A stretch of 64,000 nt of DNA, from NCBI RefSeq assembly GCF_049472135.1, contig NZ_JBMOVV010000003.1, forward strand, positions 1-64,000, read 5' to 3'. Shown here one piece after another: positions 53,141-62,134 of this stretch (the stretch's first letter is position 1; every line of letters begins with the position of its first letter). This DNA is from Arcobacter_B sp049472135. GTDB lineage: Bacteria > Campylobacterota > Campylobacteria > Campylobacterales > Arcobacteraceae. The notes under the pieces were generated by a model. That model searched no databases. It worked only from the letters and a program-made list of their open reading frames with translations, and was not told where the DNA came from. The position numbers were made by a program, and so were the translations under genes.

Positions 53141-54153
53141 TATTTATAAGATATAGACTCTAAATCGTAGTGTTTACCAGCGTCTTTTAACTCTAGTAAA
53201 GCTTTAAATGCAGTAAATTCATCATCTGCTGTTGGAGCAATAACATCTCTTACTTTATCAATCATTTCGTATTCAAATAATACATGTAAGTAAGCAGATG
53301 TAGCTTCGTCAATTTCAGAAGAAAGTTTTTCAAATAAATCAATGATTTGATCTGGTTGTAAAATAGCTTCATAGTTTTTAGCTAAAGACATGTAATCTTC
53401 TTTAGTATAATCTAAATCTTTTACTATTTTTAAAATTTCTTCACTCGTAAATCCAAACTCGTTGTTAGCAGCATCTTTTTCAAAAAGTCTTTTTGCTAAA
53501 TGCTTATCAAGTTTAATGTTTTTATAGATTTTTTTAACTGTTGTCATACTTTTATCTTCAAGTACTTTTTCAAAAGCAGCTTTAACTACATTATCAGAGT
53601 AGTTTTCACTCTTTTTAACAACATCAACAGCAAAATCTGGTTGTTCGTTAACTTTATTAATTAAATTTCTATTAGTAATAGATGAAACTTCACTAAATTT
53701 AACATTTTTATCAACTACATGTTTACCAGCATTAATATCTTGAATTGCTGCTACAACATTGTTTAACTCTTCATCAGTAGATGAAAATGTTTTATCTTTA
53801 ACACTAAATTGAAATTGGTTAAGAATAGAAGATAGGTTTCTGAAACCTTTTGTTTTAAATCTTTTATTAAAACTTTTTTCTAATAAATTTGATTTAATCA
53901 TATTTATCATTGTTTCATGATCTTTATCAATAGCTCTTTGTTTAAATACATTTAATAAACCATAGAACACAATATGTCCTATTGTTGCAATAAATAATAG
54001 TGCCATTGGAACTATAATCCAAACTGCAACTGGTAATGTAAGTGCAATATCAAGTACAGTTACTTTATAATTCCCTAACTCTAAACTAAATACATAACCG
54101 TAAACTGCTATGATAAATATTACAGAAAAAACAACATATTTCTTAAAACCCAT
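53140..54153 (-). CDS. Uncharacterised membrane protein conserved beside dksA
   Basis: Protein of 337 residues with two hydrophobic helices near the N terminus (about 6-27 and 38-66). A long soluble, helical, charged region of about 260 residues follows, with no motif I recognise. It sits between dusB and dksA, as in related Campylobacterota genomes to my knowledge. It is probably cytoplasmic on the soluble side. Function unknown. Confidence 0.75.
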   Translation of the reverse strand: MGFKKYVVFSVIFIIAVYGYVFSLELGNYKVTVLDIALTLPVAVWIIVPMALLFIATIGHIVFYGLLNVFKQRAIDKDHETMINMIKSNLLEKSFNKRFKTKGFRNLSSILNQFQFSVKDKTFSSTDEELNNVVAAIQDINAGKHVVDKNVKFSEVSSITNRNLINKVNEQPDFAVDVVKKSENYSDNVVKAAFEKVLEDKSMTTVKKIYKNIKLDKHLAKRLFEKDAANNEFGFTSEEILKIVKDLDYTKEDYMSLAKNYEAILQPDQIIDLFEKLSSEIDEATSAYLHVLFEYEMIDKVRDVIAPTADDEFTAFKALLELKDAGKHYDLESISYK

Positions 54154-54168
54154 CTTTAATCCTTTTTA

Positions 54169-54522
54169 CTATTTTTCTACTTCGTAAATCTCTCTACAAG
54201 GTGTACAAAACTTCGCGAATGGTTTTGCTCTTAATCTTCCAATGGCAATTGATTCATCACACATTTCACAAACACCATAAGTTCCCTTTTGAATTCTCTT
54301 TAGTGCATCTTCAATCTCTTCAAGCTCTTTAATTTGTTGATTGGCAATAATACCCTCTTTGAAACTATCACTAGAAACTTCAGCATAATCAAACTCATCA
54401 TTACATTCAGAATTTTTTAAAGAGTTGATACTCTCTCTACTATCGTTAATACTATTTGTAATTAACTCTTTTCTCTCTAGTAAAGTCTGTTTTAATTCCT
54501 CAATCTGTTTTGTGTTCGCCAC
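54169..54522 (-). CDS. dksA: DksA/TraR-type zinc-finger transcription factor
   Basis: Protein of 117 residues, shorter than E. coli DksA (151). A coiled coil (about 1-80) carries the DxxDxA tip motif as DEFDYA, needed to reach the RNA polymerase secondary channel. The C-terminal zinc finger is CEMCDESIAIGRLRAKPFAKFCTPC. It is a ppGpp co-factor at stable-RNA and biosynthetic promoters. Convergent or nested genes are absent; it lies 15 bp before the membrane-protein gene. Confidence 0.92.
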   Translation of the reverse strand: MANTKQIEELKQTLLERKELITNSINDSRESINSLKNSECNDEFDYAEVSSDSFKEGIIANQQIKELEEIEDALKRIQKGTYGVCEMCDESIAIGRLRAKPFAKFCTPCREIYEVEK

Positions 54523-54580
54523 TTGATATACCCTTATTTTTAAATTTTGAAATTATACAAAAATTCATATAACATATAAA

Positions 54581-55039
54581 TTATTTATGATATGGATGAT
54601 TATGATTTATACTCAATGCTCTAAAGATTTGTTCCCCCAAAACAACATTTGCTACTTTATGTGCCATTGTCAAATCACTTAAAGATATTATACTATCACA
54701 TTTCTTTAGAAACTCTCTTTGAAAACCATATGCGCCACCAATAAAAAAGTTTATTTCATTTTTACCCTCTAAAAGGTTAGCAAATTTGTAAGAATCAACT
54801 TTTTTACCCAGAACATCCAATGCAATATTATGACCTTTTAGTAAAGGTTCATATACATCACTATAGGCTTGTTGAGCCTCTTTTTCTCCAATATTTTGAG
54901 CCTTTGCTATAGTTTTATTAAAAATATAGTGAAGCTCAACCTTTGCATATTTTGAAGACATTTTATTAAATTCATTAACTAATTTATCAAATTCATCTTT
55001 TGAAGGTTTAGCAATTGTATAAATATTTATTTTTTGCAA
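54581..55039 (-). CDS. rlmH: 23S rRNA pseudouridine(1915)-N3 methyltransferase
   Basis: SPOUT methyltransferase of about 152 residues, full length. The typical FFIGGAYGFQ and the C-terminal SLSDLTMAHKVANVVLGEQIFRALSI, ending NHPYHK, are present. I start it at TTG 55039, which gives the expected QKINIYTIAK N terminus and sits 6 bp after aaagg. Longer starts would run into thiE. The ribosome site overlaps the thiE stop. Confidence 0.92.
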   Translation of the reverse strand: MQKINIYTIAKPSKDEFDKLVNEFNKMSSKYAKVELHYIFNKTIAKAQNIGEKEAQQAYSDVYEPLLKGHNIALDVLGKKVDSYKFANLLEGKNEINFFIGGAYGFQREFLKKCDSIISLSDLTMAHKVANVVLGEQIFRALSINHNHPYHK

Positions 55040-55049
55040 AAGTAACCTT

Positions 55050-55658
55050 TTATATAGAGTATATAGCTGAACCAACTACATTAAAAGCAACATTATCAAT
55101 CTCATCTTCAATTTTAACGCCACCTATTGCACAAACAGGATGTTTTGATATTTTTGCTAGATAAGAGATTTTATCACCTAAAACTGTTGATACATCTTTA
55201 GTACTAGTATTTTTATATGCCCCTAAACCAATCATATCCAAGTTTAAATCATTTGCTTCAAGGATTTCTATCTCATTATGAGTAGATAAACCTAAAAGCT
55301 TATTTCCGATTTTTTTTCTAATTAGTTTAATGGCTATTTTTTTATCTGAATGTACTTTATCAAAATCTTCTTGCCCTAAATGTAAACCATCTGCAAACTC
55401 TATTAAATCTATTTTATCATTAATGATAATTGGAATATTTAAATTCTGTTTTAAATATTTTAGATTTTGTATTTGTATAGAGTTAGAAGATATTTTATCT
55501 CTGTATTGAATTAGTTTTACATCCAATTTTTTACAAATTTCAATAAAATTTTCAAGATTTAAAGATTTTTTTTGTAGTGTTTCAAAATCACACAAAATAT
55601 ATAGAAGGTTTGAAGCATTAAGTTTAAAACCTAATGCTTCTTCAAAATTACTCATCAT
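55050..55658 (-). CDS. thiE: Thiamine-phosphate synthase (ThiE/TenI family)
   Basis: TIM-barrel protein of 202 residues. ThiE-like motifs are KLIQYRDK (phosphate/pyrimidine site), IIINDKIDLIEFADGLHLGQEDF, LLGLSTHNEIE and a C-terminal AIGGVK phosphate-binding loop. It joins the pyrimidine and thiazole halves of thiamine. Some family members are TenI, so confidence is moderate. The ATG overlaps the accD stop. It is the only thiamine gene here. Confidence 0.8.
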   Translation of the reverse strand: MMSNFEEALGFKLNASNLLYILCDFETLQKKSLNLENFIEICKKLDVKLIQYRDKISSNSIQIQNLKYLKQNLNIPIIINDKIDLIEFADGLHLGQEDFDKVHSDKKIAIKLIRKKIGNKLLGLSTHNEIEILEANDLNLDMIGLGAYKNTSTKDVSTVLGDKISYLAKISKHPVCAIGGVKIEDEIDNVAFNVVGSAIYSI

Positions 55659-56527
55659 TAGTTAGCAATTTTCTCTTTTTGAAACATAGTAAGTAAATCA
55701 GATAATGTTTTTTTCATTTCACTTCTATTTACTACCATATCAATAGAACCTTTTTCAAGTAAGAACTCAGCTCTTTGGAAACCTTCTGGTAAGTCAGCAC
55801 CAATTGTTTGCTTAATAACTCTTTGACCAGCAAATCCAATTAAAGCACCTGGTTCTGCCATAATAATATCACCTAAAAATGCAAATGATGCAGAAACACC
55901 ACCCATTGTAGGGTCAGTTAATATTGAGATATAAGGAAGTTTAGCATGGTCTAATCTTTTAAGTGCTGCTGATGTTTTAGCCATTTGCATTAAAGCAAAC
56001 GTAGACTCTTGCATTCTAGCACCACCTGAAGCAGAAACAATTATTAAACCTTGATGTTTTTCAATTGCTCTATCAACAGCTCTTACTATTTTTTCACCTT
56101 CAACAGAACCTAAAGAACCACCCATAAATGAGAAATCAAATACAACGATTTGTACAGGAGTTTCATTTATAGTTGCTTCACCACTTACTACAGAGGATGT
56201 TCTACCAGTTTTCTTTTCAGCTTGTTCTACTCTTTTTTTATAAGAAGTTTTATCTACAAATTTTAAAGGATCATTTGGTTTTAAATCTGCGTCAAATTCA
56301 ACAAAACTATCTTTATCAGTTAGTATTTCAATTCTTCTTTTTGCACCAACTCTCATATGAAAGTTACATTTTGGACAAATATTATCTTGATTCTCTACCT
56401 CTTTAAAAAACATTAAAGAATTACACTCAGGACACTTAACCCAGTGACTTGGTGCATCTTTTTTAGTAGGTTGTTCTTTTGAACTACTATCAAAAGAAAT
56501 TTTGCTAAATAAATTCTTTAAATCCAT
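55658..56527 (-). CDS. accD: Acetyl-CoA carboxylase carboxyltransferase subunit beta
   Basis: Protein of 289 residues. The N-terminal four-cysteine zinc ribbon is CPECNSLMFFKE with CPKCNFH (about 33-57). The carboxyltransferase domain has VVFDFSFMGGSLGSVEGEKI and SASGGARMQE, with MGGVSASFAFLGD. With AccA it transfers CO2 to acetyl-CoA in fatty-acid synthesis. Last bases overlap thiE; metK lies 18 bp upstream. Confidence 0.95.
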   Translation of the reverse strand: MDLKNLFSKISFDSSSKEQPTKKDAPSHWVKCPECNSLMFFKEVENQDNICPKCNFHMRVGAKRRIEILTDKDSFVEFDADLKPNDPLKFVDKTSYKKRVEQAEKKTGRTSSVVSGEATINETPVQIVVFDFSFMGGSLGSVEGEKIVRAVDRAIEKHQGLIIVSASGGARMQESTFALMQMAKTSAALKRLDHAKLPYISILTDPTMGGVSASFAFLGDIIMAEPGALIGFAGQRVIKQTIGADLPEGFQRAEFLLEKGSIDMVVNRSEMKKTLSDLLTMFQKEKIAN

Positions 56528-56545
56528 ATTAACCCTTTTTGTAAA

Positions 56546-57754
56546 TTATAAGTTTTTAAATTTGTCTAATTCGTCTAGTTTTTCCCAAGGATAATCACTT
56601 TGACCAACTTGACCTCTTGATGCAACATCTGCATAAAGGAAAGTTTGTGCGCTTGGTTTATCTAAATCAAATTTTTCTGTTATCCATCTTGGAGTTAAAG
56701 AGAAGTTCTCCATAACAAACGAAGATAACTTATCATCATCATATTTTGTATATGTACCATATGTATCAACAGCAACAGATGTAGGTTTAGCAACACCAAT
56801 TGCATATGAAATTTGAACTAAAGCTTTAGTTGCAAGACCAGCTGCAACAATATGTTTTGCTAACCATCTAGCTGCATACAATCCACTTCTGTCAACTTTA
56901 GTATAATCTTTAGAACTTTGAGCTCCACCACCAATTGGTGCATATCCACCAAATGAATCAACAATTAATTTTCTACCTGTTAATCCACTATCATGTAAAG
57001 ATGAGTGATTTACATATCTTCCTGTTGGATTGATATGAATAATAGTTTCATCTTTATTATACATAGATGTTGGAAGTCCTGTATCATCAATTAAACCTTG
57101 AATTAATGCTCTTACTTCATCTATTGGCATACCTTCAACAGAAGGTGCACTTACAACTATAGTATGAATTTTTTGTGGTTTACAATTCTCAAAATTCTCT
57201 TTTGTTCCATAATCAACTGTTACTTGTGTCTTAATATCAACTCCAAGTTTATGATTATGTTTTAATGCATAATTATACACTTTATCACATAACATTCTTG
57301 CATATGTAATAGCTGCTGGCATATAATCAGCTGTCTCTGTTGAGGCAAAACCAAACATAATTCCTTGGTCACCTGCACCAATTTCTCCAGTTTCTTGATC
57401 AACCCCTTGATTAATATCAGGTGATTGTTGATTTAATAGAACCTGTACTTCTACATCATCTGGGTGTAAACATTGTTCTTTAGTAAATGACGATTTACCG
57501 TCATAACCAATTTTAGCTAAAGCGTCAAGTACAATCTTTTTATAATCTTCATCTGATAATTTACAGTTTGATTTTACTTCTCCACCAATTGCAATATGTT
57601 TACCCGCTACAAATACTTCCGATGCAACTCTACTTTGTGAATCTTCAATAATTAATTTATCAACAATTGAGTCGGCAATAATATCTGCACACTTATCAGG
57701 GTGTCCAGGGCTTACAACTTCACTTGTAAATAAATATTGTGTCTTGTTTTCCAT
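56546..57754 (-). CDS. metK: S-adenosylmethionine synthetase
   Basis: SAM synthetase of 402 residues. Motifs are SEVVSPGHPDKCADIIAD, GAGDQGIMFG (the GAGDQG hexapeptide), and GGGAQSSKDYTKVDRS, ending in DYPWEKLDEL. The start is ATGGAAAACAAGACA; the 5' region upstream repeats GGAAAACAA five more times (57757-57833). The GGA of the copy immediately before the start is well placed as ribosome site. An out-of-frame ATG in that copy opens a 15-codon ORF overlapping the metK start. Confidence 0.95.
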   Translation of the reverse strand: MENKTQYLFTSEVVSPGHPDKCADIIADSIVDKLIIEDSQSRVASEVFVAGKHIAIGGEVKSNCKLSDEDYKKIVLDALAKIGYDGKSSFTKEQCLHPDDVEVQVLLNQQSPDINQGVDQETGEIGAGDQGIMFGFASTETADYMPAAITYARMLCDKVYNYALKHNHKLGVDIKTQVTVDYGTKENFENCKPQKIHTIVVSAPSVEGMPIDEVRALIQGLIDDTGLPTSMYNKDETIIHINPTGRYVNHSSLHDSGLTGRKLIVDSFGGYAPIGGGAQSSKDYTKVDRSGLYAARWLAKHIVAAGLATKALVQISYAIGVAKPTSVAVDTYGTYTKYDDDKLSSFVMENFSLTPRWITEKFDLDKPSAQTFLYADVASRGQVGQSDYPWEKLDELDKFKNL

Positions 57755-57833
57755 TTTTGTTTTCCATCCTTTTGTTTTCCAAAGACTAAAGTCTCATTGT
57801 TTTCCATTCTTTTGTTTTCCATTTTTGTTTTCC
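57744..57833 (-). repeat. GGAAAACAA repeat leader of metK
   Basis: On the minus strand GGAAAACAA occurs six times: plus-strand positions 57744, 57757, 57772, 57797, 57812 and 57825 (start-to-start spacings 13, 15, 25, 15, 13, symmetric). The last copy is inside the metK start (ATGGAAAACAAG). Several copies are preceded by AT, giving repeated ATGGAAAACAA blocks, all but the last out of the metK frame or non-contiguous with it. A short AGACT/AGTCT palindrome lies at the centre. It looks like slippage around the start region or a translational control leader. Confidence 0.8.
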
Positions 57834-57955
57834 AACTGCGTTTAAAGTTAAAAAATTTATAAAAATAAAAATAAAAGTTTGAATTTTCTTAATTACATTA
57901 ATTAAATTGTAAAAAAGTAGTAAATTTTATCTAAAATATTCTTTTATATGTGTAA

Positions 57956-57976
57956 AGTAGAATTTTTTATTCTACT
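57956..57976 (-). terminator. Weak hairpin at the glmS 3' end
   Basis: agtagaat (57956-57963) pairs with attctact (57969-57976) around ttttt, overlapping the glmS stop codon. A weak terminator candidate. Confidence 0.45.
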
Positions 57977-59766
57977 GTTACACTTTTTGCAAGGTTTCTA
58001 GGCATGTCTACATCATTACCTAGTCTAATAGATATTTCCATAGAAAGAAGTTGTAAAGCTACTAGCATTTCAAAAAATTCTAGCATATAATGATCAGTTT
58101 TTTCAGTTTTTATAAAATCATCTGCAAGTTCAAAATCAAGTGGTGATACAGCACAAATAGTACTATCTCTTGCACTTAACTCTTCAACATTAGATTTAAT
58201 TTTGTCATACAATAAATTTTGAGGCATTAATGCAATTGTAAATAGTTCAGGGTCCGCTAAAGCAATAGGACCATGTTTCATTTCACCTGCTGGATAACCT
58301 TCTGCATGTAAATAAGAAATCTCTTTAAGCTTTAGTGCTCCTTCTAATGCTAATGGGAAGAATACATCTCTACCAATAAAAAAGAATCCGTGACCATGTA
58401 AATATCTTTTAGACAATCTTTTAGTTTTTTCATGAATTTTATCATTTACAATTAATGATTTTGGAACTTCTCTTAATGCATGAATCTCATTTTGTAAAAC
58501 ATCATTTTCTATCACATTCTTTTGTTTTGCGAAATATAAAGCTAACATCCATAAAACTACAGTTTGAGTTGAGAAAGCTTTAGTTGAAGCTACACCTTTT
58601 TCAATTCCTGCTCTTGTAAGTATTTTATAATCTGCAACTCTTGTCATTGATGAATTATCAACATTACATACAACAAGTGATTTAAGACCAGCATTTTTAG
58701 CCATCTTTAATGCTTCTAAAGTATCTGCTGTTTCCCCACTTTGCGAGATTACAATAAATAAAGTATCATCAGTTAATAATGGTTCTTTATATCTAAACTC
58801 ACTTGCTATTTCTACATTACATTTAACTTTTGAAAGTCTTTCAAATAAATAAGCTGAAGTCATACCTGCATGATAAGAAGTACCACAAGCACAGATTTTA
58901 ATCTCTTTAATTCCTTCAATAATTGAAGCATCTATTTCATCAAAGAAAATTTCTTCATCTTTTACACGACCTAGCATACAATCACTTACAACATCACTTT
59001 GCTCATAAATCTCTTTTTCCATAAAGAATCTAAATCCATCTTTTTGAGCAAATTGTTTAGAAGTTGGAAGTGTTGACCATGAATAGTCATCACTAAAGAA
59101 TTCAATATTATCTGCTGTTGCAATTCCGCCAACACCATCTTCTAAATAAACTACATCATTTGCTAAACCAATTAATGGTGCATCTGAAGAAGCAAATAAT
59201 ACTTCTTTATCCTCATTTCCTTTAGCAATAATTAAAGGACTTCCATGTTTAAAGAAGAATATTTTTGAAGGGTCAGCTTTTGTGATTAAAAGAATTGAAA
59301 AAGCTCCTTCTAATCTTTCAATTGTACTTTGAAAAGCTTTTGTTGTATCATCTAACTGGTTATTGTAGTTTTCAAATAAGTGTACAATTACTTCTGTATC
59401 TGTTTGAGATACAAACTTATGTCCTTTTTCAATTAACTCTTCTTTTAATTCTTTGTAGTTTTCAATTATTCCATTATGAACTACATAAGAGTATTCACCT
59501 AAATGTGGATGTGCGTTTAATTCTGTTGGTTTTCCATGAGTTGCCCATCTTGTATGACCAATTCCTATTTCATAACTATCATTTGCTGATTTAACTTTTT
59601 CTCTTAAATTGTTTAATTTACCCAATGCCTTAAAAACATCAATTTTATCTTGTTTTAAAAGTGCAATTCCTGCTGAATCATACCCTCTGTATTCTAGTTC
59701 TTTTAAACCATCTAATAAAATCTCTTTTGTGTTTTGTTTACCTATGTAACCAACAATTCCGCACAT
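57967..59766 (-). CDS. glmS: Glucosamine-6-phosphate synthase (isomerizing)
   Basis: Protein of 599 residues, family length. N-terminal glutaminase begins MCGIVGYIGKQ, with nucleophile Cys2 after Met removal, and RGYDSAGIA. Two SIS domains (about 285-425 and 455-595) carry the fructose-6-phosphate sites (CACGTSYHAG, SQSGETADTLEALKMAK). The C terminus ends DMPRNLAKSVTVE as expected. It makes the first amino sugar for peptidoglycan and LPS. Confidence 0.96.
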   Translation of the reverse strand: MCGIVGYIGKQNTKEILLDGLKELEYRGYDSAGIALLKQDKIDVFKALGKLNNLREKVKSANDSYEIGIGHTRWATHGKPTELNAHPHLGEYSYVVHNGIIENYKELKEELIEKGHKFVSQTDTEVIVHLFENYNNQLDDTTKAFQSTIERLEGAFSILLITKADPSKIFFFKHGSPLIIAKGNEDKEVLFASSDAPLIGLANDVVYLEDGVGGIATADNIEFFSDDYSWSTLPTSKQFAQKDGFRFFMEKEIYEQSDVVSDCMLGRVKDEEIFFDEIDASIIEGIKEIKICACGTSYHAGMTSAYLFERLSKVKCNVEIASEFRYKEPLLTDDTLFIVISQSGETADTLEALKMAKNAGLKSLVVCNVDNSSMTRVADYKILTRAGIEKGVASTKAFSTQTVVLWMLALYFAKQKNVIENDVLQNEIHALREVPKSLIVNDKIHEKTKRLSKRYLHGHGFFFIGRDVFFPLALEGALKLKEISYLHAEGYPAGEMKHGPIALADPELFTIALMPQNLLYDKIKSNVEELSARDSTICAVSPLDFELADDFIKTEKTDHYMLEFFEMLVALQLLSMEISIRLGNDVDMPRNLAKSVTVE

Positions 59767-59895
59767 GTATTACCTTTGTTAAGTGAAAATATATCGTGTG
59801 ATTATATTTAAGTATTACTAAAAAAGGCCTTTGATAACAGTATAACTTATTAAATAATTTAGAATTTCGTAATTTTTTTTTGATAGAATAAAAAT

Positions 59896-60507
59896 ATGAA
59901 ACAATTTATTGATACAACAAATAACTATTTTACTTTTTCTTCTTGTGAATCTTGTGAAGCAAATTGCTGTGATGGAAGAAAAGGAACAGTTTTTTCTCAA
60001 ATCATATTATCAGATTTTGAAGAAATATATGAAAACTATCCAATACTATTTATATTTGGTGAATTAGGATATTTAAAACCTGTAATAATCTTAACAAATG
60101 GTAAAGACTTTTGTCCTCATCTAAAAGACTTTAGATGTTCAATTTATGAAAAAAGATCTTCAATTTGTAGAACTTATCCTTTAAGTGCAAATATTGACAA
60201 TAAAATTTATATAGATACTTTATGTCCTGCTGTAAGTAAGGATAAAAAGAATTCATTAATAGTTGAAGATTCAAAAGCAAATAAAAACTTTTTTGTTTCT
60301 ATTCTTGATAACTATCAAGATAAATATATAGATACCTTTAATGAATTTGATAAGTTTAATAAAAAAGATAATTTAGAGTACTGTATTACAATAAAAGGAA
60401 TAGAATTTTTTAAATATACAAAAGAGACTGATAATAAATATATGAAGATGCACCAAAAATCATTGGTACATCTTCAAAATACTTATTTTAAAGATTTAAA
60501 TTCTTAA
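59896..60507 (+). CDS. YkgJ-family cysteine-cluster protein
   Basis: Protein of 203 residues with the zinc/iron-chelating CxxC-rich pattern of the family: CESCEANCCDGRKG near the start (about 19-32), then CPHLKDFRCSIYEKRSSICRTYPL (about 77-100) and CPAV. Role in the cell is unknown, probably Fe-S or metal binding. It converges with the suhB-like gene and their 3' ends overlap by 20 bp. Confidence 0.85.
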   Translation: MKQFIDTTNNYFTFSSCESCEANCCDGRKGTVFSQIILSDFEEIYENYPILFIFGELGYLKPVIILTNGKDFCPHLKDFRCSIYEKRSSICRTYPLSANIDNKIYIDTLCPAVSKDKKNSLIVEDSKANKNFFVSILDNYQDKYIDTFNEFDKFNKKDNLEYCITIKGIEFFKYTKETDNKYMKMHQKSLVHLQNTYFKDLNS

Positions 60508-61261
60508 TTAACTCTTCATGAATATGGCTATTTGAAGCAACTATATACTTATCTTCAAATAGTGTATATTCATTACCATTTATATTAGAAACCTTACCAC
60601 CTGCTTCTTGTAAAATAATAAGACCTGCACTTACGTCCCAAGCTTTTAAGTTCATTTCATAATATCCTTCATAAGTTCCTCTTGCAACATAACATAAATC
60701 AATTGCAGCAGAACCTAACCTTCTAATATCTTGACATTTAGGTAAAATATCTTTAATCTTTTTAATAACATCATTTAAATCATTTTCACAAGTTCCGCTT
60801 GTATAAGGAAAACCTGTTGATAAAAGAGCTTTTTGAAAACTACTTTCATTTGATACTTCTATTTTTTGACCATTTAAAAAAGCACCTTTTGAAACTTCAG
60901 CTGTATATAATTCATCTAATATTGGATTATATACTACTCCAATATATGGCTTTTTATTTTTATAAACTCCAACAGAAATACAAGTATGTGGCACTTGATT
61001 CACAAAATTTGTTGTTCCATCAATAGGATCAATTATAATAGAATTGTTAAATTCAATATTATTATTATCAGACTCTTCAGCAATGATATTAAAATCTTTA
61101 AACTCTAAAGAAAACTTTTCTTTTAAAAAATTCTCAACAGCTACATCATATTTTGTAACTAAATCTTTCTTACCTTTAAAATTTACATCTTTGTTTTTAT
61201 AGTATCCTTCTTTTAAAATCACCGATGCATCTTTTATTATTTCTACTAATTTTTCAATCAT
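60488..61261 (-). CDS. Inositol monophosphatase family protein
   Basis: Mg-dependent phosphatase of 257 residues. Metal-site motifs are IIAEESD, IIDPIDGTTNFVN (the DPxDGT signature), and WDVSAGLIILQEAGG. SuhB/IMPase-like; in bacteria this includes inositol phosphatases and a rRNA-processing factor, which I cannot tell apart here. The 3' end overlaps the YkgJ-type gene on the other strand by 20 bp. Confidence 0.88.
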   Translation of the reverse strand: MIEKLVEIIKDASVILKEGYYKNKDVNFKGKKDLVTKYDVAVENFLKEKFSLEFKDFNIIAEESDNNNIEFNNSIIIDPIDGTTNFVNQVPHTCISVGVYKNKKPYIGVVYNPILDELYTAEVSKGAFLNGQKIEVSNESSFQKALLSTGFPYTSGTCENDLNDVIKKIKDILPKCQDIRRLGSAAIDLCYVARGTYEGYYEMNLKAWDVSAGLIILQEAGGKVSNINGNEYTLFEDKYIVASNSHIHEELIKNLNL

Positions 61262-61517
61262 TACTACTCTTTAAATTTTTTTTTAATTCTATCAAATATT
61301 CATTAAGTTTCAATAATAAGCTTTTATATAAAAATGTTATAATTAAAATTGGCTTTTTTTTAATTAATAGTTTTTTTTCATAAACTTTTTGTATAATAAG
61401 TTAAAGCCAATATAAAATAAGTTATTTAGAAAAGTTTTGACTATTTAAAATGCCCTTTAAAAAGTATCACTTAGACATAATAACAAATAAATTATATAAA
61501 AATAAGAAGATAAAAGA

Positions 61518-62132
61518 ATGAATAATATTAGTTTAAATGAAGATGAAAGAGACTGTTTACAAGAATTAATGAATATTGCATATGGTTCAGCTAGTAGTGC
61601 AATTGCAGATATAATCGATGCTTTTGCTACTTTAGCAATTCCAAATATAAATATTATAAATGTTTGTGAATTAAAACCATACTTAAATAAGCAGTTAAAT
61701 AACAAAGAACACTTTGTATCATCACAACTAATAAATGGTGATTTCCAAGGTGAAAACTTATTTATTATTGATAGAGAATCTGCACTGAATCTTTCAGGAG
61801 AATTTGATTTAATTGATGATGAGAATTTAACAGATGAAGAAATAAGTGATATTATCCTTGAAATTACAAATATATTATCTTCTACAACTATTAGCTCATT
61901 AATAGAAGAGATGGACTCTTATGCTTCTTTCTCTCCTCCAAGTATTACTTTAATAAATAATGCTTCACAACTTGAAGACAATTTAATTGAGCAATATCAG
62001 CAAGTGATAATAATATCAACTGAATTAAATTTTGCAGAGCAAAATATTTTTGGACATTTATTAATGCTTGCTACAGATGAATCTATTTTACATATAAAAA
62101 GAACAATAAATAAAATTTTAGATGAGTATTAA
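61518..62132 (+). CDS. CheC/CheX-like chemotaxis phosphatase
   Basis: Protein of 204 residues with two CheC signatures [D/S]xxxExxN-x22-P. The first is DCLQELMN with Pro 22 residues further on (AIPN). The second is DIILEITN, also followed by Pro after about 22 residues (SPPS). Both sites being intact suggests active CheY-P (or receiver-P) dephosphorylation. It is 2 bp from the downstream kinase gene and probably acts on the same phosphorelay. No cheY adjoins. Confidence 0.82.
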   Translation: MNNISLNEDERDCLQELMNIAYGSASSAIADIIDAFATLAIPNINIINVCELKPYLNKQLNNKEHFVSSQLINGDFQGENLFIIDRESALNLSGEFDLIDDENLTDEEISDIILEITNILSSTTISSLIEEMDSYASFSPPSITLINNASQLEDNLIEQYQQVIIISTELNFAEQNIFGHLLMLATDESILHIKRTINKILDEY

Positions 62133-62134
62133 TC

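Noticed and set aside
57744..57833. CRISPR-like array before metK
   Set aside because: Repeat units are only 9-13 bases with tiny spacers and no cas genes; the last copy is part of the metK coding start.
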